This document shows positions 37,539-51,132 of a stretch of DNA of 64,000 nucleotides, piece by piece. Under the pieces are notes generated by a model. That model ran no database searches. It was given only the letters and a program-made list of their open reading frames with translations, and was not told the DNA's origin. How positions within the stretch are numbered: position 1 is the stretch's first letter; each line of letters starts with the position of its first letter. The stretch is from Rhyzopertha dominica (taxonomy: Eukaryota > Arthropoda > Insecta > Coleoptera > Bostrichidae): the NCBI GenBank assembly GCA_025024175.1, contig QCXZ01000137.1:20522001-20586000 (forward strand), given 5' to 3'. The position numbers were made by a program, and so were the translations under genes.

Positions 37539-37706
37539 GTTATAAAAATGCATTTCTGTAAAAAAAGGACTAGATGATATAATTTTACTAAAAAATTGTG
37601 GACCACCTACATTTAGTGAAGTTCCATCCTATAACATAATGACATAACATAATTTTAAGTAAAATAATATCATCTAGTCCTTTTTACAAAAATTCATATT
37701 TATAAC
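37539..37706. mobile_element. 168-bp hairpin miniature element
   Basis: The segment starts GTTATAAAAATG and ends CATATTTATAAC. The arms contain GTAAAAAAAGGACTAGATGA and its inverted partner TCATCTAGTCCTTTTTAC. The arms pair over about 55 bp with few mismatches, leaving a loop of about 60 bp. It lies only 13 bp beyond the R1 copy. Structure and size fit a foldback miniature element. No target duplication was identified. Confidence 0.7.
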
Positions 37707-37709
37707 ATC

Positions 37710-39450
37710 TAACTAAAGTGAAAAGCACTTCGAAGTATTTAACTAAACAAACATAAAGCTCTCTGCTCTTTCCGGATCACCTAACCGACAAACTTGCACA
37801 AATGTTGAAACATGATAGTCTCGTATTTGCTTACAAACACGTGCGGGTGTATTTACAACGAACCCTATTAGGTGCATATTTCATAACGTAATCTTCACAG
37901 GTGCTGCACATTTCGGAGCAAAGCTATTGTTGATTCTAAGGGGTTAATTCTGGATACCGATCTTGGAGCAGTTAGCATTAATATTTTAGAGGCGAGGAAC
38001 CACTTGTTAAAAGTCGTGGACCATTACTGTTGATCGTGAGCACGACTGCTGCGACCTCTGCACGATTACGGCATTATCACGTAACCCCTGTGTATATTGT
38101 ACGTGCATCCGTGCACAACTGGCTTCAAAATATTTTGAAATCCTCTACTGCGGTGTGGATTTGGTATAATATTGTAAAAAAGCCACTTTAATTGCCACTT
38201 AAGTGTCGATAATTGCGTATTTATGGTACAGTTGAACGAAAGTAAATATTTTATTCATTATTATTAATGTACGCAAAACGTATAGACAGTTCACAGATAC
38301 AATATTATGGTATCTTCATGTGCTTGCGCTAACTAAAATGCACGATTTCGTAATTTTTAATTATTTTTTTAAGTCTTGTGGGAGGCCTGGCAACAAATTT
38401 AATGTGACTGTTTTATAATGCTTATTCACCGGTTCGAATTAATAGCGAGCGGATCTATCAATTCCACACTGCAAGCCCTACATTACTAAGATTCCCGTTA
38501 GCAACTACTGGGGATGCTTACTAATTAAACGAATTCGCGGATTCTAATAATTGCGCGGAATCTCATTCAATTTAAATGAACTATATAAAAAGTGTGTGAC
38601 CCCTTTATTCAGACACTGTCACCAAAGTTACACCTGAGCACAATAAAATCATTTTATTCAAGAATGAAAGAGAAACTACGTTTGGAACAAAAAGTATACT
38701 AAACAGTAATTAATAATTGAAAACAGTGTGCAAAATACAAAACTCGTGTATTCAAATCTCCTCAATATTTCTTACCATATTATACTCTGTGAAACGAGAA
38801 TATAACCTCAACCCGTAAATTAATAATTTTGACCTACACTCGAGTTTGAACTAAATAACAATAAATTTAAAAAATACCGGGATGCGTGTCTAACCGTCTT
38901 CTAATGTAACTTTCAAGACTTGCTAAATGACTTTATCCAATATTACTTTATATATCGCCAGATCGACTAGAAATTAAATTTCTTTCGGTATCTAAGAGGA
39001 TGGAACGCAGACTGAAGTTTGTTAAATTTTGAAAAAATACGTTATTTGGTGGAGTTTCAGAACTGAGACCTGATTGGTCAAAAGTATCCCTACTTGTTAC
39101 TCTCTAAGCGTGGCACTGGTCATAATCTAAATCAAAGCTAACCAAAGATTCTAATCAAACCTATATGATAACCCGTGGATATCTCTTAAGTTAAAATACC
39201 ACGCGATATCGCAACGATTTTGCCCACACTGCACAAGGACCACAGTCATTTATAAACTCAAATTCTTGATATTAAATGTTTAAACTGTTATTTCTGTGTG
39301 TACTGGGAGAATAAAGAATATCATTCATTCCAATATGCAACATGTAAAAAAACTTCAGGAAAAAACTTCACATGGTTGCCGAATCGTAACTAAATCCTGA
39401 TGAGATTGAGCAATAGAATCATTTATAATCAATTATTGCCGAATATAATA
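37710..39450. other. Unannotated AT-rich sequence
   Basis: No recognisable feature was found. GACGACTGC-type complex patches near 37990-38110 are short. Confidence 0.35.
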
Positions 39451-39453
39451 TAA

Positions 39454-39550
39454 TCCTTTAGGAAGTAGATCCCATAATGGCAGCTAGGTGGCTTTGTCAT
39501 CATGACAGTGTAATGCTGACAGATGGCATTGCCATCTAAATTCTTACTTA
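39454..39550 (-). repeat. Truncated A part of the composite repeat family
   Basis: The reverse complement matches the A part of the 352-bp unit (AAGTAAGAATTTAGATGGCA through CTTCCTAAAGG). It ends at the same AAGTAAG terminus as the copies at 5185 and 32167 and is truncated at the other side. No target duplication was found. Confidence 0.75.
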
Positions 39551-39554
39551 CATA

Positions 39555-42520
39555 AATTAGGAGGTTTTGCGCGCTAACCATTGTAATTTTTAGGTCGCGT
39601 ACCCCAATCACAAAAGAGCCAGAACTGCAACGGCTGTATCCTTCTAGGAACAAAACCAACTTTCTCCATCTGGTTCCAATAAAATATCCCGACCGAACTA
39701 CAATAAGAGAACCTTTAACAAAGCACTACTGGCTGAAAAATTTATGAGAGTACTCCGAAAAGAACTGAATTAACAAAATTTATCCCCTTGATAATGTTAA
39801 AAATTTATCTACGTATACACTAAAACCAACCATTTTGCTACAGTCTCCAACGGTACAAAATCTTACCAAATATGGCTTTAAGGGAAAATTTAACAAAACA
39901 TTTTTCGTCAATCAACATACTTTGTGCGTAAACGTAATTGCATCATTGGAGCCNGGCAAACAATTTANAAATACTCNCTATAATATAGAAAAGCTTTTTA
40001 TACCTACAACTGCATAATTTTTCATATTAAAACCAGTAGTTATGTAAAGTAACATCTAATATATAGATAACATAGAAATTTCTTTTTGCGGATATAATAA
40101 AAATTAAAAGCAACCAAAATGTTAATTTTGTTTAGAATATTGTTTGGTTTGATAGGTAGCTGACCCCAGCTCTCGTCCGTCGTAGTTTATTACTCCGATG
40201 GAATATTATAATCAAAGGTAGTGCCTATTTTTGCATGCAAAGTATCAAGACTGAAGAAAGTCTGCCGTGATACAGATATTTTTACAACGTTTTAGTGACT
40301 AATACAAACAAATTACGAAAGCTGCTGATTGGCATATTCACAAAATAAACTGATATCGTTTAATGATGCTAAAACAGCAATTAGTTTTATTTTATTTTGA
40401 AGTTACACACATCATACTTGTTATACGAGGGTACGTACGCATAACATAAAAACTGCCAAACTTCTTTTGTTACCATTTCATCACTTTAGAATATTACTTC
40501 ACATAGTCAACAGGCGAATGTTGTTTGTCGCTTTTCCTTGCTTGACTGAATTTATATTAGATGTGGCCCCAGATGTGTGAAGCTCGTTCTATACGAGAAC
40601 CATATAACTAATTCAACGTACTGTAGAAAACTTGTCAGTATTAAACTTCCGAATATAGGTTACATCCACCCTCTATAGCTGTCACCGACGACGGTTTTCT
40701 TGAAGCAATTCAATCGGAACACCGAAAGTAATGTGCTTAACTTCAATAGTATCGGAAACACATCAAATTTTGTCAGTTGCTAGTTAGTGTGGTGAGCTCG
40801 CCATACGTCTGAAATCGTTTCCGATTGAGTTCAGTGAACTACGACCCGCACCCTTAACAACACAAGTATTAACTAAATGTGTGTATAACGCCGTTCATTA
40901 CAAAAAATGGAAACGAATATTAACAGTTAACGCTTATAGTCTGACTCATTGGAAATGAACATATATTTTTTCCTGCCACTCTGACAACGCTGCCAGGCGG
41001 ATGTTTGTTGTATTATAAGCAACAAGAAGTTACAGCGGCCTGCAGCCGCCCTACTAGTTGGAGCGGGGGCTAAAACAGCTCCGCGCGTTCGATGAACATA
41101 AAGAAGGTGTTAGGCGCACAATAGCACGTCGTATTCTCCTGATGGCCCCCATGTAAATCAAAAAGGTTATAAAATACACAATCAAATGTTATTATATTGG
41201 GCCGAAATGATTACACTTCACGTGTAAAAAGCAAGCCATGACATCATCTATTCACTAAAAATTAAGTTCTTTTGCATTTTTATTAAGTTAAGGTACATCC
41301 AAAGACATCATTTGAATATCCATTGCAGAATGGAAAGTACCATGTTTGGCATAATACGCTATATAGAAATGATTTCTTTGTTCCATTAACTTAGGATTAG
41401 TACAAGCGGGAGCAACATTGTCATGAATTTGGGTCTCCGGTAGGGCGCGCTGCGTTTTCTTACTAGTCAAGTGAAATGACATATTGCGTACTTATGTTCA
41501 ACTGACGTAGCATATAAGTAACTTGGGTTGCGGTTTTTTTGTTTTGTTCTTTTATTGGCTGATTTTATTAATTCTACAAAGTGCCGAAGCTTTTTTCAGC
41601 ACACAGTCAACCACTGGTTTGTAACGCTTTGTGGTACTCTGAAGTAACTGCTAAAAGACAACTAATGCCCTTAGCGCCATCGAAGTAAAGTTTATCTGTT
41701 TTAAAAGAAGAAATAACCTATCCTTACCAATGCACATGCAGATCACGCTAACATGTTATTTCCACTCGTCGTTTGATGAAGCGAAAATAATCACAGTGCG
41801 CACATACGTAATTATATAGTATAGTATTAAATGGACTATAACATCAGTTTCTATGGTCTATTTCTAGTTTCTATTTCTATGGTTACAGCCATAACTTCTC
41901 TTGGAAACAAAAACTTTCCACTGCTTTTAATTTTGGAATAGGTCACGCGCCCACGCCCATCACAAAAAAGTCATCGACAGGTATAACCTGATTACAATCG
42001 TTATTAGACATATACGTAATAATAACACACCATACCTTCATCAGCACCAGTGAATCCTTAGGTGTGGCATTTTGAATAGTTAATGACGCAGTATCGATTC
42101 ACGCGTCAAGCCGACGATAGTGTCGTACGGAAGTGGCGTCATTAAAACGAACTAAACGTGCAGACGATCAAAAATTTATGAACGCAGTGCATACCTGCCG
42201 CTTCACAAAAACTCCTCCTCGTGCTTTGCGAGTATTAGAATGAAGCAGGCGGTGTTAATAATTCAGAAACAATCTAGCGGGCAGCGGCTCAAACGCACTT
42301 TTAGGAGTAACTAGTCTCCGGAGCGGCACTTGTCGCCATCAAACAGCGGCGTAGCAAGCTACACATCCGGAATTATGGACTAAAAAAAATATTTCACAGG
42401 TCTTTAAGAAAAAAACTTTAATAAATAGTGTCATTACTTAACGTATATAAACTAAATAATGTCACATCGGTACCTCTTAAGTAAATTTTCGCTGACATAC
42501 TTATAAAAATGCACTTGCCT
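39555..42520. other. Unannotated sequence
   Basis: Mostly AT-rich. GC-richer patches lie at about 41000-41150 and 42060-42240. The only substantial frame noted (41288-41482 minus) has no domain. N bases lie at 39954, 39968 and 39977. Confidence 0.35.
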
Positions 42521-42522
42521 AA

Positions 42523-42690
42523 ATGCCACATCGGATGTCACGATGTATCAGTATTACGTTGATGATGTCCTTGGCTTTTAGTTTTCTTATAGCTTATGTG
42601 GTGCTTGTGTATGCTTGTGCCAATGTCATACCTATTCCACAAATGCTGTCAAAGATTGCCTCACGAATAGTTTTGCTGACTGTTTCATAA
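42523..42690 (+). CDS. Short hydrophobic-leader ORF, hypothetical
   Basis: A 55-codon frame starts ATG at 42523 (a second Met at 42535) and stops at TAA 42688-42690. Residues from about 5 to 35 are strongly hydrophobic (LMMSLAFSFLIAYVVLVYAC), like a signal peptide or single membrane segment, followed by a short tail without dibasic cleavage sites. TATATAAACT lies about 80 bp upstream. I do not recognise the product. Chance is a real possibility in 64 kb of sequence, and there is no splice or repeat evidence either way. Confidence 0.12.
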   Translation: MPHRMSRCISITLMMSLAFSFLIAYVVLVYACANVIPIPQMLSKIASRIVLLTVS

Positions 42691-43429
42691 TATTGGAACC
42701 GAGTGTACATACATTTAAGATTAACTATTGGGATTAAACGCATCTACTAATGAATAATACCTAATATTTTCAGCTAACAAAAAGACAAGTAGCTAAAGTA
42801 AACAAAAATAATTGCTAGTTTTTCCATTTTATTTGTGAAGAATAACTAGAAGCTTAAGACACAGGCGTAAATGAATATTATTTGTTCATGTATGAGGTAT
42901 ATGTGTAATACATGTCACACGAGAAGTTAGTGCAATAAAAAAAAACTGCCACTGTATCAAATTATTTGTTTAATATTGCATTTAGATATTTAAATTCCAC
43001 GTGGTAATAAAACGGTAAGTCAATAGCTGTAATTCCCCAGTTTCATAGTATTGTGCGAAGCGATGGTTAATGGTTTAGACAGTGAGGCGTTTATTGTATA
43101 ATATTTATTGTATTATAGCAAATACCATAACGTAAACCAGGATTATAATACCAGATACATTATTGCATTAATTAAAATTACAGGACTGTACTGTACGAGC
43201 ACAAGTTATCTTCGAAACCTAAGAAAGTAGACCTTTCCAACTTTGTAGTTTCTAGTGCGATGATATACATCTTTGGAAATGACGAGGTTAGCACGTGAAA
43301 GCTTTAGCTTTGTATCAAAATTCCTCACTCGTTAATAACAGTTGGTTGATTCGATCGCTCAGTTTCCTCATGCTGTTAGACAGGAAATTTAGTTACGAAA
43401 ATTCCAACGTACGAAGGCAAAAATAACAA

Positions 43430-43760
43430 ACTTCGCGTCATAGACGGTAGGTGGGGTTCATCCACCCCTGTATAGACCAATCCCGTTCCCGTAAAGAAAA
43501 CGAGCTAGCAAAGTATTTTTACGAAATTCAAAGCCTCGTTTTCTCCGTGGTACAAAATGGTATCTCCTGTTGCTTGAGTCCACCTCGCCATGCGAAATAT
43601 TTACCTTGAGAAAGTGCGTAACGTCAAAATTTGAGGCTGCGATGAAGATGTGGAATAGCGTAGCCGTTTAATCTCCTTCACATAAATTTCGGGTCAATCA
43701 TGCTTCTATGTATTTATGAAAATAATTTAGTTAACCAGGTTTAGCCTCGCGTTAATTGAG
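43430..43760. promoter_or_regulatory. GC-balanced non-coding island
   Basis: This complex unique sequence includes GGTAGGTGGGGTTCATCC, CCCGTTCCCGTAAAG and AGCCGTTTAATCTCC. No open frame of interest is present. Function is inferred only from compositional contrast. 42690-43430 is AT-rich and featureless. Confidence 0.15.
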
Positions 43761-43899
43761 TTAAAATTAACACCCAATGTTTTTTTGACTAAAGTAAGCA
43801 AATACTAAAGAGTCAGTTACAGTTTGTCGAATACCTGTAAGGTTTAAATACAGTTGCTCCAAATTAATTATATGTGTTTTTTTTTTACCCAGTAAACTA

Positions 43900-44235
43900 C
43901 GCCACTGGCTTGCCCGGCGCGGTGCTGCCAGCTGTCTCCTTAAATATTAAAAATAAGATAAATGTGTACGCCGAAGTGACTTCGAGGCGCAGGAAGTTCA
44001 GTTTGTGCCCGACGCGGTGTTAGCCTGTCGAGAGAAAAATGCAATATCGTCCAAACGTAAAGAATAATATAGCGGGGATAATTTATTAATCGTCCAGAGT
44101 CCAGAATGTCCTGCGGCGTCCTCCGGTGGTTGGGAGGTTGACGCGAAACGATGCTCGCCCAACTTTTGATTAGTGTCGGGGCCCCACGGGCGAGCTTCCG
44201 ACTGCTTATTATATCTGAGAGGACTGCACACTTTA
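43900..44235. promoter_or_regulatory. GC-rich non-coding island
   Basis: The block contains GGGGATAATTTATTAATCG, CTCCGGTGGTTGGGAGG and GGGGCCCCACGGGCGAGC. A 77-codon minus frame (43998-44231) has no recognisable domain. This could be regulatory DNA or an unrecognised exon. I cannot tell from sequence alone. Confidence 0.18.
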
Positions 44236-45219
44236 TATGAGTCCAGTTGGTTATGAAATTAAGTATATGCGTAGTGTATATATTTAGGAAAGTGGCTTAA
44301 ACAGCCTGAATACCATTTTACTGTATTCGCTAAACGTATATTTTTTTAATTACCTATTTCTGTTATTTGTGTACCTAAAATACACAGCTTTATTGCAAAG
44401 AACCTTAAAAATTAAACACCGTTAATATGTACCTACTTACAATTTATATATCATTAACTCATTTACTTTATGCAATTCAAATCAGATTTTGTTATGCAAA
44501 ATTAATAAAAAATAAACCACAACCACAAACATTATTAATAAGAAGGTATTAACATTAACAAAGTCCTGACTCTTGAGTGAAAAAACAAATTCACCTTCAG
44601 ATAATAATAATGTTAATGATTTTAAATCATCGACTGCCGTTTCTAAATGCACTGATATATGGTTTGAAAATGAAGTACAATAAAGTATTGTATACAGATA
44701 TCTGCAGCATAAATAGAATCACGGACGTAGACCAGCAACAAATGAAGTAAATGATTGAAAAAAAGTACCAGAATAAATATAATTTTCCAAAAACAAACTA
44801 AAAATAATTTTTGCTAATCAATGATATGGGTCAACGGCAATAGTAGTGTTATTCCTACTATTAGTGAAAGTTTTATAATTTTATTTATTGCTATCATGTT
44901 AGCAAGTTACGTAATCAGTCTGCATAATGTCGATGTACTACAGAAGTGTAGTACAATATAAAAATGAGTACCATAAAGTTTTACTATGTGTAAGAAATAC
45001 TTTTTTTTTCAAATTAATGTGTTGAGCACCTATAATTAAAGCCTCCAAAGCCTGTCAGATTTGTTGATTATAGCAATACAGTACACGCCATCGGGATTTC
45101 AGGTGTAGCCGTCAATCTCGAACAGCAAACTTTATAAAATTCATGACCAACACCATTTTATATTCCGGGAATTTCGTTTTGAAGGATTTTAGACCATTGA
45201 TGATTTAGAACTTCGCAAA

Positions 45220-45455
45220 CAATACTGACACATAGCGTGTCTAGTGCAGTGCACGAAACACACCTGCACACGGGCACTCCAGATAATATGCACGGCAAGA
45301 ACGGACCGCCGGTTTTGGATTTCATGCGGAAAAATTCTAATTAAGTTGTCCACCCCTAGAGAGATATTATTTCTCATTCTGCAGTTTTGTGCATGCAAGG
45401 CAGCGGTTTTATGAGTTTCCCGATCCGGCGCCTCCGCCATTTCTGTTCGCAGCTA
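45220..45455. promoter_or_regulatory. GC-balanced non-coding island
   Basis: This is a compact high-complexity block between AT-rich flanks. The 83-codon minus frame 45189-45440 shows no domain. Regulatory function is inference. 44240-45180 is AT-rich and shows nothing recognisable. Confidence 0.15.
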
Positions 45456-45459
45456 TGGA

Positions 45460-48400
45460 TGACGTGAAGTACATTTGTTGGTATCGATGTTAAAAATCGA
45501 TTATATTTGGGCATTTCATGTAATTTTTAACCCTCTAGATATGAAAAATTTGTTGATTAATGTCATTCTCACTTTCAATAGGTCATCAAATTTGTATCAG
45601 TGCAAATGCTTTTGAGATGCCAAATATTTTTGCCGTATTAAAAAAATAAGGAATTTAGCAAGAATGGAAATAAGAGTATTTAAAAATGATGTTAGTAAAG
45701 TACTTAAAGAATGCATACCATCAACAAGATCTGCACGCAATCTATGTTAAACGTTTTTCATAGCGTATAAAATTACCAGGGGCTACAATATCGAATAATA
45801 TTATTGTTGGTCCTGTCAATATTTCACAATACGTGCATTAATAAGAGAAGCGTATTTACAACATTTACAAAATAATTTGTAGGTGTATATTATATACTTC
45901 GGTGATACATGTAAGTAGTTTATGCAGAATGGTGCTTACACACATTTTTCATTAAATGTCCGAAACCGCTTAAATCAATAGTACAAAAACACAGAAAGCC
46001 AATAATTGACAACGATGCCTCTCCAGACTTAAATGCATTGTATTATTTGTGAAGACTTTTTAAGACCGTGCTTTATAAACTTTATATAGAAGCTGAAAAA
46101 ACAATTGTGACATCGTATTCAACATCGTATGGCGATGAGAAAGTTATGCAAATAGTGCACTTAAATTTTCAACTATAAATAGTTTTACGACATCTTTATG
46201 TAATTGATTTTTTTAAACTACAGCTGATTATTTAAAAAAATACATAACAGCAATCGTTTTTTATCAATAGCTCAAGTTTTGTTCTTTTGTTCCATTAGGT
46301 ACAAATTTGAAATGCACATTTACAAAAAAAAAACAACTTTGTGGGTCATTTTGTACCATAAAACTGCCAACGTATATAATTTACAACAAAACAAAATTGT
46401 AATATAAGTAAATGTCGTGTAGTGTCCAAACTAAGCAATCTAATATAAAAGTGCTAAAACTGGCTTACTTTTTGCCTAAGGAACATAAACTTCAGTAAAA
46501 ACTTTTCATAATCTACTTCAAGCAGTGAAATACCTCGGATTAACGAAAAACGAATACGATGAATGTTAAAAGTGGTATAAAAATTTGTATGTCAATGTTA
46601 CCTTTCTGCAAAAATAAAAATATTGAAGAACACAAGCGAGAAGTCTATCCTTACAATTTTTTGTTTGATTTTGGTACAGTATAGTTCTTTTGTGTTTTAT
46701 GACCTCTGTATCGGATTATTAGGTTAATAAGTCTCAAAAGTGGCTAATTTAATGTCTTTTTTTACTGGTAGCGATCCAAATTCTCAGTAACTGTGTTTAC
46801 GTTGTTTGCGTATGTACTATCTATTAAACGCTTTATTAACCTGCTGTTACTCAAGATAAAAACCTAAAACGTCATGCCCAGTTTTTATGTAGGCATATGG
46901 ATCCAAAACAATGAATTTTAAAGAAATACAACGTCCTTGATTAGCAGATTGCAGATATGGACTAAGGACGTTTTATGATAGATGGCTATTCATATTTGCA
47001 GAATGAAATTTTAGTACTAAATATAGTAACAAGATATAGTTTTAACATATTTTAATAAGTGCAAATTATAAAAAAACTGATGCAAAGTACTAGTACTTTA
47101 GCAGTCAGGATAGTGTAATCCAAAAGTGAATAAAATCTATCCCCACATATTCCCTACTTCACTCATAAATATGTATATGCATTAATTAATTAAAAGCCTC
47201 GTATTCAAAAAGACAGAAGTACAACAAATATAACAAAATACGCACGATTTCAATTAGGCTTAAGCTCGAATAATATAGTTTAGTTCAACAACAAATAAAC
47301 CGTTTTGTGTATATTAGGAAGAAAAATAAACGATAACGTTTTTGTTTTCCTAATTTTTAGCGTACGATTTTATACATTAATCACAAAATAAAGTAAATTT
47401 CGTTGGCGTCGATTTCATCGGGTGATTTACAAAAAAATCACTTTATTGAGATGAAAAAATATTCAAGGGAAATAACCAGAAGACTCGACAGTAAATTCCT
47501 AACTGAGAAATAATCTGAAGGAAATGATTATCAGCAACGCAGCCGTACTGACCAGGTGATCAAGAAATGTTCCCAAGACAAATACAAAATATCGTAACTC
47601 GTAATAGTGCCCACAAAATTATATAGTACGTAGTTAATGCAAAGTGTCAAAACGACAAGAATGAACGTTACCAGCCTGAGGTAGATAATATTCTGCAACT
47701 AGACAAATTTCAGTGTTAAAGGCCTCACCTACTAACTTGTAAAACTTTGCTGTAACTTGTTCTAAACTGGTACATGTTCGTGAGGATTTACTGGGAGCCA
47801 ACTTCGTGCAACTATTAATTTACATCCACAAACTACGCAGAGTAAACGGCCGTTATCTAAACAGATCTGCATCTAAAGTGTCAATGAAACTCTGCTACCT
47901 CTCATAATGCGATGCGATCGTGCCGTTGCCTATTCGGAAACGTCCACGTTTTGCGCCATCTTCCCTAATCCAGATGGATAAGTTTGCAGAAACGCATTTA
48001 TTTCGTTGGCGACAGACTGAAAAGGTTTTCAAACAAAGGGGTTCCACATTTTATGCAGCTCGAATTCGTACAACCGCTTTAGATGGTTTTAAGCAAGATC
48101 TAAATGTTTACCCACCATTTTGAGCCTATAAATCGAGATAATGTAAAAATTGAAAAAATATCCATAGAAACAAGAGTTGCAAACAAGTATACTTCCGTTA
48201 ATTTCAGCTTAAATAGCTAAATAGTTTCAAAAGATATCCATGTTGAAAATATCTTTGGATATCGGTATAGGTAAAATTCAAATTAGATAAACTTTCGCCT
48301 AATATTGAAACATTAGGTGCTTATTGTACGCTAACCCATGTTTATAGTCAAATTTGCAGTGAAGTCATTAGTTTGATAACACCTCTCCTATACACAGCAA

Positions 48401-50130
48401 AAAATATAAATATGTGACATAGAAACGAAATATATGTAGAAAGACAGTAAGATAATTAATGTGAAGTTCTGGTGGATTAGCAGAAAATAATTTTGTCGAT
48501 AATCTTTCTCTCATTTTTCTTCATAAACTTAATGTATAAACGTTACCCACATAAGTCATCCCCACTTGAAACATTAGAACGGAAAACTGAACTTTTTCGC
48601 ACCTCACGTGTCTAAGGAGGACCCGTTTTAAAATAAAATCCTCTTACATTAATCTGCTTTCTACTACTCGTATATATCCGCTAATGGAAAGGAAGCTGGT
48701 GATCACATTTTCCACTTCCTCTAGTTGGAACAAATAAGACATCCGCTGCCGCATCTCTATTTTCTCTCCAGTATAATCAAATTGTCCCGGCTCGTGTTTC
48801 CTGTTTTTGCTACAGAAGCTCAGATCTTAGAAAAGTCATACTGTCAAACAAAGAAAAATATTAGTTCTTTGCAAAACTTCAGAAAAAAAAGAAAGAAAGA
48901 ATTATGTTATGCAAACTGATAAGAGCAAAATCTTAAATTACCCACGTATTTAAAAAAGGATTTGAAATACTTCTTTTAGAGGCAATCAGTTTTTAATTTT
49001 TTTTGGGTGCTCTTGTTATCAGAACATAATGATTACACAGTTACATGATTGCACCTGCATTACACCCTGTTCAGACAACACAATGCACACAACGAAACGT
49101 TATTCAACTAAAAAGTGTAAATAAATTTCGCAAGGGCTTAATAAAGCCGTACCAAAAGTCTAAGAAAGGCACATTCCTGGTACAGAATCTCGTGATCTAG
49201 GATCTACGAGACGCATGCACCATGCATGCACACTTGCACTATAAACCGACGTTAATATAATACATCACCAGGTGGCAGTTGAAAAGACCTGGTCACATCT
49301 TGTCGCTTGACATTTTACAATTTACAGGTAATTTACGTCAGTTATATTTTTTTATAATTTTTAATATAAAAAACTGTCATTGTGTATATTGCAAGTAATT
49401 ACATTAAATTAGAAATAGGATACTCCCAGCCCTACATGACACTAAGAAATAATGAAATGCTAGAACTTTTGGAAGATGTGAGATAAATAAGTTATTGCAA
49501 AGTGCACGTCCTAATAACACATAATATTCACAAGAAATATAATCAAAATAATGTTGTAAAAAGACTCGATGAATCCACAAACGCAGATTCATATATCGTT
49601 ATTTAAAAAAATATATTTACAAAGGTAAAATTAGATCAAGGTTTGTTTTAAGGTAGGTTGCAGCGAGCACAATAAAATGTGTTCAGAATGAACACCGTGT
49701 TTTGTCATGTTAAATATTTTTGTTTTATACTTGAAGTCATAATTTCTAACTAAATCTTGAGTTCGTCATATAAATTAACTTACCACACTGTTACAAAAAA
49801 CAAAGTTAATATGTACATATCCTGACATATACGGTATTAAGTCCAGTTACGTAGCCTCACATTTGGACTTAATTCATTTCCCATTTATTAGCACATGTAG
49901 TTTTAACAATCCTTAATTACTGTATAACCTTATAGAAGAGTGCCATAATAACACAATTGTTTTTGTACCTATAAAAGTGCTAAAGAATGAAGCTTTATAA
50001 AAATCGACAAGAAGAACCAAAATATACGGGAACCAAATGTCTTTGAGAGAAACGTGTACTTTAATACTGTATGGCTCTGAAATTCAGACACAGTTTCCTT
50101 TGCCTTCAAATAAGTGGTACTCCAATAATT
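45460..50130. other. Long AT-rich featureless stretch
   Basis: No transposase, RT, tRNA or terminal repeat was recognised over 4.7 kb. A moderately GC-richer patch at 47860-48120 carries a 67-codon plus frame without a recognisable domain. Confidence 0.4.
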
Positions 50131-50136
50131 AACGTG

Positions 50137-51034
50137 TATACAGGGTCCGCCACCTAAAACTCCCCAGGCTCGTATTTTCTTAATTTTTATAGGTACAACC
50201 TTAAGTTATATGTCAAATTGTAGGTCTTTTTAAACTCTTTAAAAATAGAATATTGGGTGTCCAAAAAAATTTTTTTGTAGATTATCATATTTTGCAAATA
50301 AAGTTAATTTTTGTAAATATTTTTTAACCTTAGCCCGTATAATAAATATTGCTTTATAGTTGGATGCCATCTTTTATTTTCTTCAATTTGTCTTTATCAT
50401 GTATGCGTAATTTTTACTCCTTCTTAGTTTTTGTTAATTTTTGTTAATACCCCAAAATTTGGAGTAACTTTTAAATAAATAAAGTACAAAGTTCGTTCTA
50501 CAGAGAGAGAGGCTAGGAAACGAAACTCTGCGATGAGGCTAGTGCGTGATGTAGAAAACCAAACTAGCGTCATCGCAGGGTTTCGTTTTCTAGCCTCTTT
50601 CTCTGTAGAACGAACTTTGTACTTTATTTATTGAAAGTTACTCCAAATGTTGGGGTTTTGTGTGCAGCGATGGGTATGTAGGCATAATTTGTACCGTAAT
50701 AAGCTACTAAAGTAGCACTTAAAAAATTCTGAACAACCCTATTAACAAAAATGGCGACGAATAGTTTTTCTTGTTTTTCACTATGAAGGAGTAAAAATAA
50801 CGCATACATGGTAAAGACACAAATTGAAGAAAATAAAAGGCGGCATAAAAAATATTTACAAAAATTAACTTTATTTGCAAAATATGATAATTAACAAAAA
50901 AAATTTTTGGACACCCAATATTCTATTTTTAAAGAGCTTAAAAAGACCTACAATTTCATATATAACTTAAGGTTGTACCTAAAAAAATTGTGAAAATACG
51001 AGCCTGGGGAGTTTTAAGTGGCGGACCCTGTATA
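50137..51034. mobile_element. 890-bp foldback (palindromic) element, TA-type target duplication
   Basis: The element starts CAGGGTCCGCCACC at 50141 and ends GGTGGC-type sequence in inverse form, GTGGCGGACCCTG, at 51030. Left flank TATA and right flank TATA give a TA (or TATA) duplication as used by Tc1/mariner-type elements. The two halves are inverted copies over almost the whole length, including a central pair GTTCGTTCTACAGAGA and TCTCTGTAGAACGAAC around 50510-50620. The arms carry small indels. The 61-codon minus frame at 50624 lies in an arm and is not a gene. A transcript of this locus would form a long hairpin. Confidence 0.85.
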
Positions 51035-51132
51035 TTATCTGTGTTATCTTTATGTTCTGATTGTATGTTAGCATAGCACAGCAAGGGGGCAACCCGAAAA
51101 TAAATCTGCCTAGCTCTAAATAAAAAATCGTA

